This document shows, piece by piece, positions 1 through 6,067 of a DNA stretch of 6,067 nt. The notes under the pieces were generated by a model. The model saw nothing but the letters and a program-made list of their open reading frames with translations. It did no database searches and was not told the origin of the DNA. The DNA comes from Bacteroidota bacterium. Lineage in GTDB: Bacteria > Bacteroidota > Bacteroidia > Flavobacteriales > Flavobacteriaceae. Made by a program: the position numbers and the translations under genes. The stretch spans positions 1 to 6,067 of the forward strand of contig JAJRSY010000301.1 of assembly GCA_024278565.1 (NCBI GenBank), in the 5' to 3' direction. Position 1 is the first letter of the stretch, and the number at the start of each line of letters is the position of its first letter.

Positions 1-12
1 ATCTGCAGTGCA

Positions 13-1095
13 TCATAACGAAAACCTATCATATACAAGACCCCAAGTCTCGCCCCTGAGAATCTTGCCATTGGCAGTTTCCTTGAACTTTGGGGCGGTC
101 AATACCCCCTTCGGTATTTCGAACCTATCAAGTGCGGCGGAGGCCTTGATCTTTTTAAGAAGCGCTTCCGAATTGATTTCGCCCTCAACGACCAGCACCA
201 ATTGCTGCCCCAGTTTTTCATCGGGAATCCCCGCAACAAAGAACCTGTTCTCAATTAGTGGGGCAAGTTTGCTTTCAATAAGTTCCGGTACCAATTTCAC
301 ACCCCCTGAATTGATTATATTGTCATAACGGCCCAACCACTCAAATTCAGTATCGGAAACAAGTTTTACAATATCGTTCGTAACTACTGGCACATCAGAA
401 ATTTTTGGGGCATTGATGACCAAGCAGTTTCTATCGTCTTTCGAGACCAAAACATTCGGAAGGGTTCTGAAAGTATTCTCGATACCTTGATTGGCCTTTT
501 TTATGGCAATATGGGTAATGGTCTCGGTCATGCCATAGGTTTCGAAAATTTGGGTAGTCTTGTCCTGAAGCTTATCCAATAAGGCTGAAGATATGGGAGC
601 TCCGCCAACAATAAGGACCTTGATCTTATTGATCTGTTCTAGCGAATTCTCTAGTTGTAGAGGCACCATGGCAGCAAAATCGTAGTTTTTTAAACTCTCA
701 CCCGACGGATTTGATGAAGGCTCTACATAATCAAGTTCAAAACCAGACACCATCGCCCTGACCAGCATCATTTTACCTGCAATAAAATCGACCGGCAAAC
801 ATAATAAAGCGGTAGTGCCCTCTTGTAGTCCAAATAAATTTGCCGTGGCCAATGCAGAGTTGACCATATGCTGTTTTTGTAGGGCAATTATTTTTAGTTT
901 TCCGGTAGAACCCGAAGTCTTGACATCGACAACTGATTTATCATCTAGCCAATTCAACAAAAAATCACCTATAGCCTGCTCAAAAGGTTCTCCTTCTCTA
1001 ACAAGGCTGCAGCCAACTTCCTTTAATTGAAGTGAGGTATATGAAACACCGTTCAATTTGAATTTTGGATGGATTTTAAGATAAGTCGCCTGCAT
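13..1095 (-). CDS. menE: o-Succinylbenzoate-CoA ligase MenE, short Bacteroidota form
   Basis: This is an adenylate-forming (ANL superfamily) ligase that should convert o-succinylbenzoate, ATP and CoA to o-succinylbenzoyl-CoA, AMP and PPi in cytoplasmic menaquinone synthesis. Visible motifs, in order, are the P-loop KTSGSTGKLK (residues 59-68), YGMTET (187-192), the TND block (239-241), the hinge GRYDNIINSGG (255-265, hinge Asp258), and the C-terminal ANGKILR (341-347) with the presumed adenylation lysine Lys344. At 360 residues it is about 90-130 shorter than the Escherichia coli and Bacillus enzymes. All of the deficit precedes the P-loop, and the C-terminal subdomain looks complete. From memory, short MenE proteins are normal in Bacteroidota, so I do not call it truncated. 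The ATG start lies 20 bp inside the end of the upstream protease gene, suggesting translational coupling. The assignment over other acyl-CoA ligases rests largely on linkage to menC. The TGA stop is complete, 12 bp from the window edge. Confidence 0.9.
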   Translation of the reverse strand: MQATYLKIHPKFKLNGVSYTSLQLKEVGCSLVREGEPFEQAIGDFLLNWLDDKSVVDVKTSGSTGKLKIIALQKQHMVNSALATANLFGLQEGTTALLCLPVDFIAGKMMLVRAMVSGFELDYVEPSSNPSGESLKNYDFAAMVPLQLENSLEQINKIKVLIVGGAPISSALLDKLQDKTTQIFETYGMTETITHIAIKKANQGIENTFRTLPNVLVSKDDRNCLVINAPKISDVPVVTNDIVKLVSDTEFEWLGRYDNIINSGGVKLVPELIESKLAPLIENRFFVAGIPDEKLGQQLVLVVEGEINSEALLKKIKASAALDRFEIPKGVLTAPKFKETANGKILRGETWGLVYDRFSL

Positions 1096-2038
1096 CGGTA
1101 TTTTCTGCTAAAAAGACATCTTTATCGATTACTTTACCTGTCAAACGTTCTTTCCAATTGGTCCAACCGTATTTCTTTGAGAAGATTAATAAAAGAATCG
1201 GGTAGATTACAAGTACGGGCACCAGCACATCCCACCCCAAAACGGGATCTGAGACGTCTCTATATATTGAATCGGTCTGAAAGGCGGTCCAGTCAGCGGT
1301 TACGAGCAGTACGGTTGTCAAATTGTTAGCGGCATGAAAACCTAGGGCCAGCTCAAGACCTTCATCCATAAGCGTCAAAATACCCAGAAAAAACCCGGTG
1401 CCGATATAAAAAATCATTATGCCGTAGCCCAATTTTGCTACCTCGGGGTTTAAAATGTGCATAAGGCCGAAAAGTACAGAGGTAAATACCAAGGGCACCC
1501 ATCTGTTCTTTGCCAGCAGACCAATACCCTGCATCATATAGCCCCGCATGTAATATTCCTCCATACTGGTCTGTATGGGAATCATGATAATTGAGATTAC
1601 CGCCAAGGTAAAGAAGGGAACGGGGTTAAAATTAAACTCGTAATCATCTGGGGATAGCTTCACATCGATGAGCACCATAACAGTCGAAATTACAGCCCAG
1701 AGCAGAAAGGCGAAAGCGATTCTTTTAAAATCTATTTTCGTTCGTGAAGTGGTCAAATGTTTTATAGATTGTTTGTGCACAAACCGCGTCCATAAGAAAA
1801 GGCACAATAGGCCAATAGCAAAAGTCAAAAGCATAAAGAACAAGAACGTATTGGCCCCTAAAATCTCTGCCATTACGCCCATATCACCACTGGCAATGGC
1901 ACTCAACGAATCTGATTTCATCAATAAAGCGGCCACCAACGGAATGCCCCCCACCTGCAATGCAATAAAAACCACTAAAATTCCTAAAATATACCGCCAA
2001 GGTTCACTTAACCCCTTATAGCCCCCTTCTATATACAT
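1076..2038 (-). CDS. CPBP family intramembrane metalloprotease (Rce1/Abi-like)
   Basis: This is a multi-pass membrane protein of the CPBP family (CAAX proteases and bacteriocin-processing enzymes), 320 residues. All three family motifs are intact: EEYYMRG with Glu160, Glu161 and Arg165; FGLMH with Phe190 and His194; and HAANN with His235 and Asn239. These are the residues expected to form the catalytic or metal site within the membrane. Hydrophobic segments are visible at roughly 15-40, 62-85, 106-125, 142-158, 180-195, 205-224, 228-247 and 268-287. Both tails are hydrophilic. The gene lies between menC and menE, overlapping menC by 10 bp at its ATG and menE by 20 bp at its end, so the three are almost certainly one transcript. 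Bacterial CPBP substrates are mostly unknown. A role in the menaquinone pathway, or in processing or stabilising a membrane partner, would be inference from position only. Confidence 0.88.
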   Translation of the reverse strand: MYIEGGYKGLSEPWRYILGILVVFIALQVGGIPLVAALLMKSDSLSAIASGDMGVMAEILGANTFLFFMLLTFAIGLLCLFLWTRFVHKQSIKHLTTSRTKIDFKRIAFAFLLWAVISTVMVLIDVKLSPDDYEFNFNPVPFFTLAVISIIMIPIQTSMEEYYMRGYMMQGIGLLAKNRWVPLVFTSVLFGLMHILNPEVAKLGYGIMIFYIGTGFFLGILTLMDEGLELALGFHAANNLTTVLLVTADWTAFQTDSIYRDVSDPVLGWDVLVPVLVIYPILLLIFSKKYGWTNWKERLTGKVIDKDVFLAENTDAGDLS

Positions 2039-3081
2039 AAGCTCTCAATTAAATTAGTTTTCCAATTCTTATTCTTTTGGTAATATAAGTTTCCTTTTTC
2101 CACCATCAAAGGGCTTTGAATATTATTGCTGTACAAACTGCCCGTACCCAACCCTTGGGGCATTGTGCTTTTGAGGGTGTAGGTCCATTGTGCAATGGCA
2201 TTCAGGCCTATATTACTCTCAAGGGCACTGGTGACCCACCAGCCAATGCCCATTTTTTCTGCCAGATGTATCCATTCCATGCTTCCTTTAAAACCACCTA
2301 CCAAGCTGGGTTTTACAATAATGTACCGCGGTTGTATGGTTTGTAGCAATTTTTCTTTTTCCGTTACATCGAATATGCCGATTAGTTCTTCATCCAAAGC
2401 GATATCCAGCGGTGATTCTGAACATAGATTTTTCATCTCTTGTGCATTGCCCTGCTTTATGGGTTGTTCTATGGAGTGGACATCGAAACCTGCCAAAACA
2501 GTCATTTTGTGCAACGCACCATTCACGGGGAACGCCCCATTGGCATCGACACGTAGCTCGATCTGCCCTTTTGTATATTTTTTTCGGATGGATTTCAATA
2601 GGGCTAATTCCTTTTCAAAATCAATAGCCCCGATCTTCATTTTGATGCACTGGAAGCCTTCCTCTAGTTTCTGTTGAATTTGATTGAGCATAAAGGTTTC
2701 ATCGCCCATCCAAATGAGTCCGTTTATAGCTATGGGACTTCCCCTTTCAATAAAATCAGATGAAAAAAGCTCAAAAGGGTTCTTTGATTCAAAGGATAAA
2801 AATGCCTGTTCAACACCAAATTGAATACTTGGAAACTTCTGCAATGCTTTCCAGAGAGCATCTTTTCCCAAGGAAACATTATCACATACCCATTTTAATT
2901 TATCCTCATACCCGGACACATCATCAATGCTTAGCCCTCTTAGCATACCACATTCGCCAATGCCGTATTTTTCATTTTCAGACACGATCAAAAACCAGGT
3001 TTCCTTTTGAACGAACACTCCGCGTGAAGTACCGCTCGGACGTTTAAAATCTAGAATGTATTTTTTATAGCAAGCCTTCAT
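2029..3081 (-). CDS. menC: o-Succinylbenzoate synthase MenC (enolase superfamily)
   Basis: This cytoplasmic enzyme should dehydrate SHCHC to o-succinylbenzoate, the step before MenE. It is 350 residues from the ATG at 3081, with an N-terminal capping domain and then a barrel carrying the enolase-superfamily residues. These are the KMK pair (Lys147, Lys149), the metal ligands Asp179 in RVDANG, Glu205 in SIEQP and Asp230 in ALDEE, and the general base/acid Lys257 in VKPSLVGG. An in-frame TTG at 3093 would add four residues. I prefer the ATG because the protein then begins MKACYKKYILDFKRPSG, which resembles the family start, and because the TTG lies inside the candidate -7 promoter box. The gene heads the minus-strand unit menC-CPBP-menE, and its stop overlaps the protease start. 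The same fold includes muconate-cycloisomerase and dipeptide-epimerase enzymes, but menE two genes away makes MenC the clear choice. Confidence 0.93.
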   Translation of the reverse strand: MKACYKKYILDFKRPSGTSRGVFVQKETWFLIVSENEKYGIGECGMLRGLSIDDVSGYEDKLKWVCDNVSLGKDALWKALQKFPSIQFGVEQAFLSFESKNPFELFSSDFIERGSPIAINGLIWMGDETFMLNQIQQKLEEGFQCIKMKIGAIDFEKELALLKSIRKKYTKGQIELRVDANGAFPVNGALHKMTVLAGFDVHSIEQPIKQGNAQEMKNLCSESPLDIALDEELIGIFDVTEKEKLLQTIQPRYIIVKPSLVGGFKGSMEWIHLAEKMGIGWWVTSALESNIGLNAIAQWTYTLKSTMPQGLGTGSLYSNNIQSPLMVEKGNLYYQKNKNWKTNLIESLCI

Positions 3082-3090
3082 CGATACCGC

Positions 3091-3124
3091 CAAATTTAAC
3101 TATATTTTAGGTCTTAAAACCAAA
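3091..3124 (-). promoter_or_regulatory. Candidate Bacteroidota-type promoter of the menC-CPBP-menE unit
   Basis: On the minus strand, TAAATTTG (3091-3098) is an exact match to the Bacteroidota -7 box TAnnTTTG. A TTTG at 3121-3124 lies 22 bp upstream as a possible -33 element, within the 17-23 bp spacing reported for flavobacteria. Transcription would start a few bases before the menC ATG at 3081, giving a very short leader. The assignment comes from sequence matching only. The -33 part is short and could be chance. Confidence 0.45.
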
Positions 3125-3127
3125 GAG

Positions 3128-3922
3128 ATGCAACCGATAGACGGAAAAACGGTATGGATTACAGGAGCATCCTCAGGAATTGGGGAGGCGCTCACCTATG
3201 CGTTGGACAAAAAAAACTGCAAACTGATTCTTTCTTCAAGAAAGGAACCAGAGCTGCAACGGGTAAAAAGCAATTGCGGTAATTTAGAAAACATAAAGAC
3301 CATACCCCTTGATCTGGCAGATTACGGCAAAATGCCCGAACTGGCCAAAGATGCAATTGCCGCTTTTGGGCAAATAGACATACTCATCAACAATGCGGGC
3401 ATCAGTCAGCGCTCATTGGTGGTCGATACCGAATTCGAGGTATATAAAAAATTGATCGACATCAATTATCTGGGGACCGTTGCGCTTACCAAAGCCCTAC
3501 TTCCCCATTTTATTCGCAATAAAAAGGGACATTTCGTTACAATCACAAGTTTAATGGGAAAATTCGCCGGTCCACAACGCTCAGGCTATTGTGGGTCCAA
3601 ACACGCCCTTCACGGTTTCTTTGACGTGCTGCGGATGGAGCATGAGAAAGACACTATCGATGTTACCTTGATATGCCCGGGCTATGTACGTACCAACATC
3701 GATAAAAATGCCCTTACCGCAGACGGAAGTTTACAAGGTAGACATGATGAAGAGAATCAGAACGGTCTTAAGGTAGCGGTCTTTGCAAAAAAGATGATCC
3801 ACGCGATCGAACGAAAGAAGTTCGAGGCATATATGGGAAAAAAAGAAGTAATGGGCATATACCTGAAACGGTTTTTTCCAAAACTCTTGCATAAAATTGT
3901 GCTTAAAAACACGGTGGGATAG
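3128..3922 (+). CDS. Classical short-chain dehydrogenase/reductase (SDR), substrate unknown
   Basis: This is an NAD(P)-dependent oxidoreductase of 264 residues with a Rossmann fold, within the usual 250-280 range for classical SDRs. The coenzyme glycine motif TGASSGIG is at residues 12-19 and NNAG at 88-91. The full catalytic tetrad is present: Asn113, Ser141, Tyr154 and Lys158 in YCGSK. PGYVRTN (184-190) is the conserved stretch after the active site. Ser38-Arg39 after the second strand suggests an NADP(H) preference, which is an inference. The ending is basic and hydrophobic (about 240-264), as in the DHRS7-like group, and could touch membrane; I see no clear transmembrane helix. The ATG at 3128 has no Shine-Dalgarno, only an A-rich leader. 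The gene is divergent from menC, with 46 bp between the start codons, and convergent with the kinase gene. Nothing ties it to menaquinone synthesis except adjacency. Confidence 0.9.
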   Translation: MQPIDGKTVWITGASSGIGEALTYALDKKNCKLILSSRKEPELQRVKSNCGNLENIKTIPLDLADYGKMPELAKDAIAAFGQIDILINNAGISQRSLVVDTEFEVYKKLIDINYLGTVALTKALLPHFIRNKKGHFVTITSLMGKFAGPQRSGYCGSKHALHGFFDVLRMEHEKDTIDVTLICPGYVRTNIDKNALTADGSLQGRHDEENQNGLKVAVFAKKMIHAIERKKFEAYMGKKEVMGIYLKRFFPKLLHKIVLKNTVG

Positions 3923-3933
3923 AATAGGTTCAC

Positions 3934-5901
3934 TTACTTAAAATCGAACCAAAAACGAACGCCCTCTGCGGTTTTATCAATGTTCAGGGTTGATTGCAAC
4001 TGATTTACCAGACGTTTCATCAAACGAATGCCCATTGATGAGTTGGTCCTGTCTCCAGAGTCATCGGAGAAGCCCACCCCGTTGTCGGTATATTCGAAGA
4101 ACCCGGCCTGCCCCTCTGTTTTTCTCAAATGAATGTAAATTTTACCGTTGTCCTCATTGTTCGGAAAAGCGTACTTGAACGAGTTGGAGACCAACTCGTT
4201 CAAAATAAGTCCGAAAGGTATTGCCCTATCAATATCGAGCTCTACGCCCTCGGCATCAATTGTAATATTGATACTGTGCCCTCCTTTTTTGTAGACTGAT
4301 TGAACACTGTTGATCAGGCTCTCTATATAACCCTGCATCTCAATGACGGACAGGTCATCATGTTGATATAGTTTTTGGTGTATCAGTGCCATGGCCTTTA
4401 CTCTGGTCTTACCTTCTTCTAAAGCTTCAATAGCGGCCTTACTTCGCGTATTTTTGGTTTGTAGGCTTAACAAGCTCGATACCATTTGCAGATTGTTCTT
4501 TACCCTATGGTGAATTTCTTTAAGTAGGGAATCTTTCTCAATCAACGAATTTTCAATAATGTGTTTTTGTTCGGCAATCAACCTCTGGCTCTTGATACTT
4601 TTCAAATAGGCATACACTAGGCCAGCAAAGCCCAATAAAGTGAAAATCAACGATATGAAAACCAGGTTTATTTTTTCGTCTTTGGCCACCATTTCGTTTC
4701 TTGACTTTTCAAGAGCGGCTTTTTGCTCTTCCATCATAAAGCGGCTATTTTCAAGATCTTTACCCATTACGGTAGCTAACTGTTGCTTTCTCAATTCAGA
4801 TTCGTTGTTGTTAATCGAATCTCGAATTCGCATATTCTTTTTCAAGAACCTTGTTTCATTTTCACAATCACCTGTTTTGTCATAATACAAGGCCAACAAA
4901 CGATTCTTTTTAAGAATATTATCAGTTCCTTTGGGTTGTAGCCCATCACCTAGATAATCGGTTGTTTTTCCAAAATTTTCGAGATGAAGGTAACACTCTG
5001 CGATTTCAAGGGTATTTTCAACCAAATCAGAAGAAAACTCTCCCTTTCGGTGTTCCTTTATGGCTATTATACCTTTCTCAAGAAAAGGTATGGCTTCTTC
5101 GTACTGCTTTAGTTGTGTATAGGTCTTACCTATATTTCCTTCAATTATCCCCATTAAAAGTTTACCCTCATTCAATTCATTGTCTGATTTTTTCTCAAGA
5201 ATATCGTTAAGAAAAAGATTAATGAAACTATTCGCCTTTTTATAGGTGCTCAATGCTGTTGGAAAAGATTTGTCCAATCGCAAATAGGTACCGACATTGT
5301 TATAGAAGTTGGCTTGTTCGAAATAATCGGTTTCGGACACATTCTTTTGTTCCTCAATGAAATAGTTGTTCATGGCCTCTCTGTGCAGCCCTAAATTGGA
5401 ATAAATATCATAAAAAACAATATTCTCGGCAAGACCCAGTTCCTTTTTCTCGATACGAATATCAATCTGCTCTGAATACATTTTCAACTTCGAGTAGGTT
5501 TGGTCCATCAGGTCCAACAATACAGCCTTGCCATCTACATTCAATCTTTGTTTATCTTTAAACAGTTGCTTTAAAATGGCCAAACTTTTATCATAGTCAC
5601 CTAAATCAAAATGTACTTGACTTTGAATCAAAGAATAATACGTTACGCTACTTGAGTCATTTATTTTTTGTGAATTGTTTAGATAAACATTTACCGCATC
5701 TAACCAGTCGTAAGCAGAATTTTCATTATACTGGTTTGTTCCGTCAAAGAAGAACTTAAACCTTTCCTCAGCATTTTGAATATCTTTGAATTTTTGAAAA
5801 AACCCCTCGCTGCCCGGTATGGAATCTTGGGCAGAAATCGTTGTCGTACCTAGGGAGCAGACAACTAGTAAACCGAAAAAAATAAGAAGTGATTTTTTCA
5901 T
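3934..5901 (-). CDS. TPR-containing membrane sensor histidine kinase, HisKA_2 type
   Basis: This is a 655-residue sensor kinase, counted from the ATG at 5901. Domains in order: signal peptide 1-25 (MKKSLLIFFGLLVVC start, likely cut near ISA|QDS); periplasmic TPR-like helical repeats about 88-320, clearest around 196-223 and 252-279; a charged coiled coil about 365-410; one membrane helix about 412-432; and a cytoplasmic kinase. The H-box EIHHRVKNNLQM puts the phosphoacceptor at about His464, in HisKA_2 style. The ATPase has the N-box NELVSN (Asn568, Asn573), DNGVGF (Asp606, Gly608, Gly610) and SMGIRLMKRLV (Gly624). Family knowledge suggests phosphotransfer to a separate response regulator, but none is in the window. 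The stimulus is unknown, and the TPRs suggest sensing through a protein or peptide partner. An in-frame GTG at 5916 would add MFYYD ahead of the signal peptide, so I reject it. The stop is 11 bp from the convergent SDR gene. Confidence 0.9.
   Translation of the reverse strand: MKKSLLIFFGLLVVCSLGTTTISAQDSIPGSEGFFQKFKDIQNAEERFKFFFDGTNQYNENSAYDWLDAVNVYLNNSQKINDSSSVTYYSLIQSQVHFDLGDYDKSLAILKQLFKDKQRLNVDGKAVLLDLMDQTYSKLKMYSEQIDIRIEKKELGLAENIVFYDIYSNLGLHREAMNNYFIEEQKNVSETDYFEQANFYNNVGTYLRLDKSFPTALSTYKKANSFINLFLNDILEKKSDNELNEGKLLMGIIEGNIGKTYTQLKQYEEAIPFLEKGIIAIKEHRKGEFSSDLVENTLEIAECYLHLENFGKTTDYLGDGLQPKGTDNILKKNRLLALYYDKTGDCENETRFLKKNMRIRDSINNNESELRKQQLATVMGKDLENSRFMMEEQKAALEKSRNEMVAKDEKINLVFISLIFTLLGFAGLVYAYLKSIKSQRLIAEQKHIIENSLIEKDSLLKEIHHRVKNNLQMVSSLLSLQTKNTRSKAAIEALEEGKTRVKAMALIHQKLYQHDDLSVIEMQGYIESLINSVQSVYKKGGHSINITIDAEGVELDIDRAIPFGLILNELVSNSFKYAFPNNEDNGKIYIHLRKTEGQAGFFEYTDNGVGFSDDSGDRTNSSMGIRLMKRLVNQLQSTLNIDKTAEGVRFWFDFK
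4175..4203. repeat. Perfect 13-bp inverted repeat with 3-bp spacer inside the kinase gene
   Basis: The arms TTGAACGAGTTGG (4175-4187) and CCAACTCGTTCAA (4191-4203) are exact reverse complements separated by AGA. The element falls on the codons of the kinase N-box (protein LNELVSNSFK), so coding constraint explains part of the symmetry. The transcript could form a tight hairpin here. There is no U-tract, so it is not an intrinsic terminator, and no function is established. Confidence 0.85.
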
Positions 5902-5915
5902 ATCATAATAAAACA

Positions 5916-5941
5916 CAAAACCATACCTAGTATCACGTCAA
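5916..5941 (-). promoter_or_regulatory. Weak candidate promoter for the sensor kinase gene
   Basis: On the minus strand, TGGTTTTG (5916-5923) matches the Bacteroidota -7 box TAnnTTTG at all but one fixed position. TTG at 5939-5941 lies 15 bp further upstream, slightly closer than the usual 17-23. It sits in the 45-bp gap between the upstream transposase stop and the kinase ATG, the only non-coding DNA available there. The match is imperfect and could be chance. Read-through from the upstream element is an alternative. Confidence 0.22.
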
Positions 5942-5946
5942 TTTAA

Positions 5947-6067
5947 TTATGGAACAAAATGATGAGATAGTTTTTTATAGGCATCTCGTTTTGTAAACCC
6001 CCATTTGATCTTTTTCTTTTGTTTGTTTTTTTCTTTGGTCCATTGTTTGATTTCACTGATCAATATA
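5947..6067 (-). CDS. Partial CDS: C-terminal end of a probable IS630-family transposase
   Basis: The frame enters from the right edge and stays open for 39 codons to a TAA at 5947-5949; the rest of the gene lies outside the window. The visible protein includes WTKEKNKQKKKIKWGFTKRD (residues 9-28) and continues AYKKLSHHFVP. The spaced pattern W...(R/K)N.....(I/V).W.FT..DA..KL...(Y/F) is what I recall from the extreme C-terminus of IS630-type DDE transposases, after the last catalytic Glu. The catalytic residues are not in view, so the call rests on this tail alone and is moderate. If right, an insertion sequence ends close to the kinase gene. Its terminal inverted repeat should fall within about 5902-5946, but it cannot be recognised without the other end. 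The tail is uninterrupted, so I see no sign of decay in this part. Other basic DNA-binding proteins remain possible. Confidence 0.55.
   Translation of the reverse strand, partial: ILISEIKQWTKEKNKQKKKIKWGFTKRDAYKKLSHHFVP

Noticed and set aside
8..328. Plus-strand open frame of 106 codons at the left edge
   Set aside because: It is antisense to the conserved C-terminal domain of MenE, including the hinge and Lys344 regions.
1668..2021. Plus-strand open frame of 117 codons opposite the CPBP gene
   Set aside because: It lies wholly antisense to the first part of the CPBP gene, and its composition looks like a shadow with no domain.
2195..2677. Plus-strand open frame of 160 codons opposite menC
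   Set aside because: The protein is low in recognisable motifs and rich in Ser, Phe, Pro and Cys, as expected of an antisense shadow. The opposite strand carries MenC with every catalytic residue.
3082..3093. Upstream TTG start for menC (four extra residues)
   Set aside because: A rare start codon that overlaps the candidate -7 promoter box. The ATG at 3081 gives a family-like N-terminus.
5857..5901. Kinase N-terminus as a lipoprotein signal (Cys15)
   Set aside because: The residues before Cys15 are LVV, without the small residue needed at -1 of a lipobox. A downstream ISA|QDS cut site is more plausible.
5902..5916. Upstream GTG start for the sensor kinase (MFYYD extension)
   Set aside because: It would place five residues before a well-formed signal peptide, whereas the ATG at 5901 gives a standard MKK start.
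5949..5996. Plus-strand 15-codon frame with an ATG
   Set aside because: Too short, no ribosome-binding or promoter context, and antisense to the transposase-like tail.
1..6067. CRISPR array, tRNA or rRNA, toxin-antitoxin, phage or defence cassette
   Set aside because: I saw no repeat-spacer pattern, no tRNA-like or rRNA stretch, and no small paired genes. CPBP (Abi-like) homology alone is not evidence of defence inside a men unit.

Overview
The window reads as chromosomal DNA of a marine-type flavobacterium (Bacteroidota, Flavobacteriaceae). Grounds are the moderate-to-low G+C by eye, A/T-rich leaders without Shine-Dalgarno sequences, an exact Bacteroidota -7 box (TAnnTTTG), the short form of MenE, and a sensor kinase with a periplasmic TPR domain. 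The genus cannot be fixed from the sequence.

Layout: positions 13-3081 hold a compact three-gene minus-strand unit, transcribed menC, then a CPBP intramembrane protease, then menE. The reading frames overlap by 10 and 20 bp. MenC and MenE are consecutive steps of menaquinone (vitamin K2) synthesis: SHCHC to o-succinylbenzoate, then to o-succinylbenzoyl-CoA. The membrane protease between them has no known step in that pathway. A short divergent intergenic region (3082-3127) carries a good candidate promoter for the men unit. On its other side a plus-strand classical short-chain dehydrogenase/reductase runs from 3128 to 3922. It converges, with an 11-bp gap, on a minus-strand hybrid membrane sensor at 3934-5901: signal peptide, TPR repeats, coiled coil, one membrane helix, then a HisKA_2/HATPase kinase. 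No response regulator lies in the window. Beyond the kinase, 5947-6067 encodes the last 39 residues of a protein entering from the right edge. Its C-terminal pattern resembles IS630-type transposases, so an insertion sequence probably lies immediately upstream of the kinase gene.

Most of the window is ordinary core metabolism and signalling. I see no CRISPR array, tRNA, rRNA, phage module or recognisable defence system. The points worth a second look are the protease embedded in the menaquinone unit, the transposase end next to the kinase promoter region, a perfect 13-bp inverted repeat inside the kinase N-box codons, and the apparent lack of a kinase partner.
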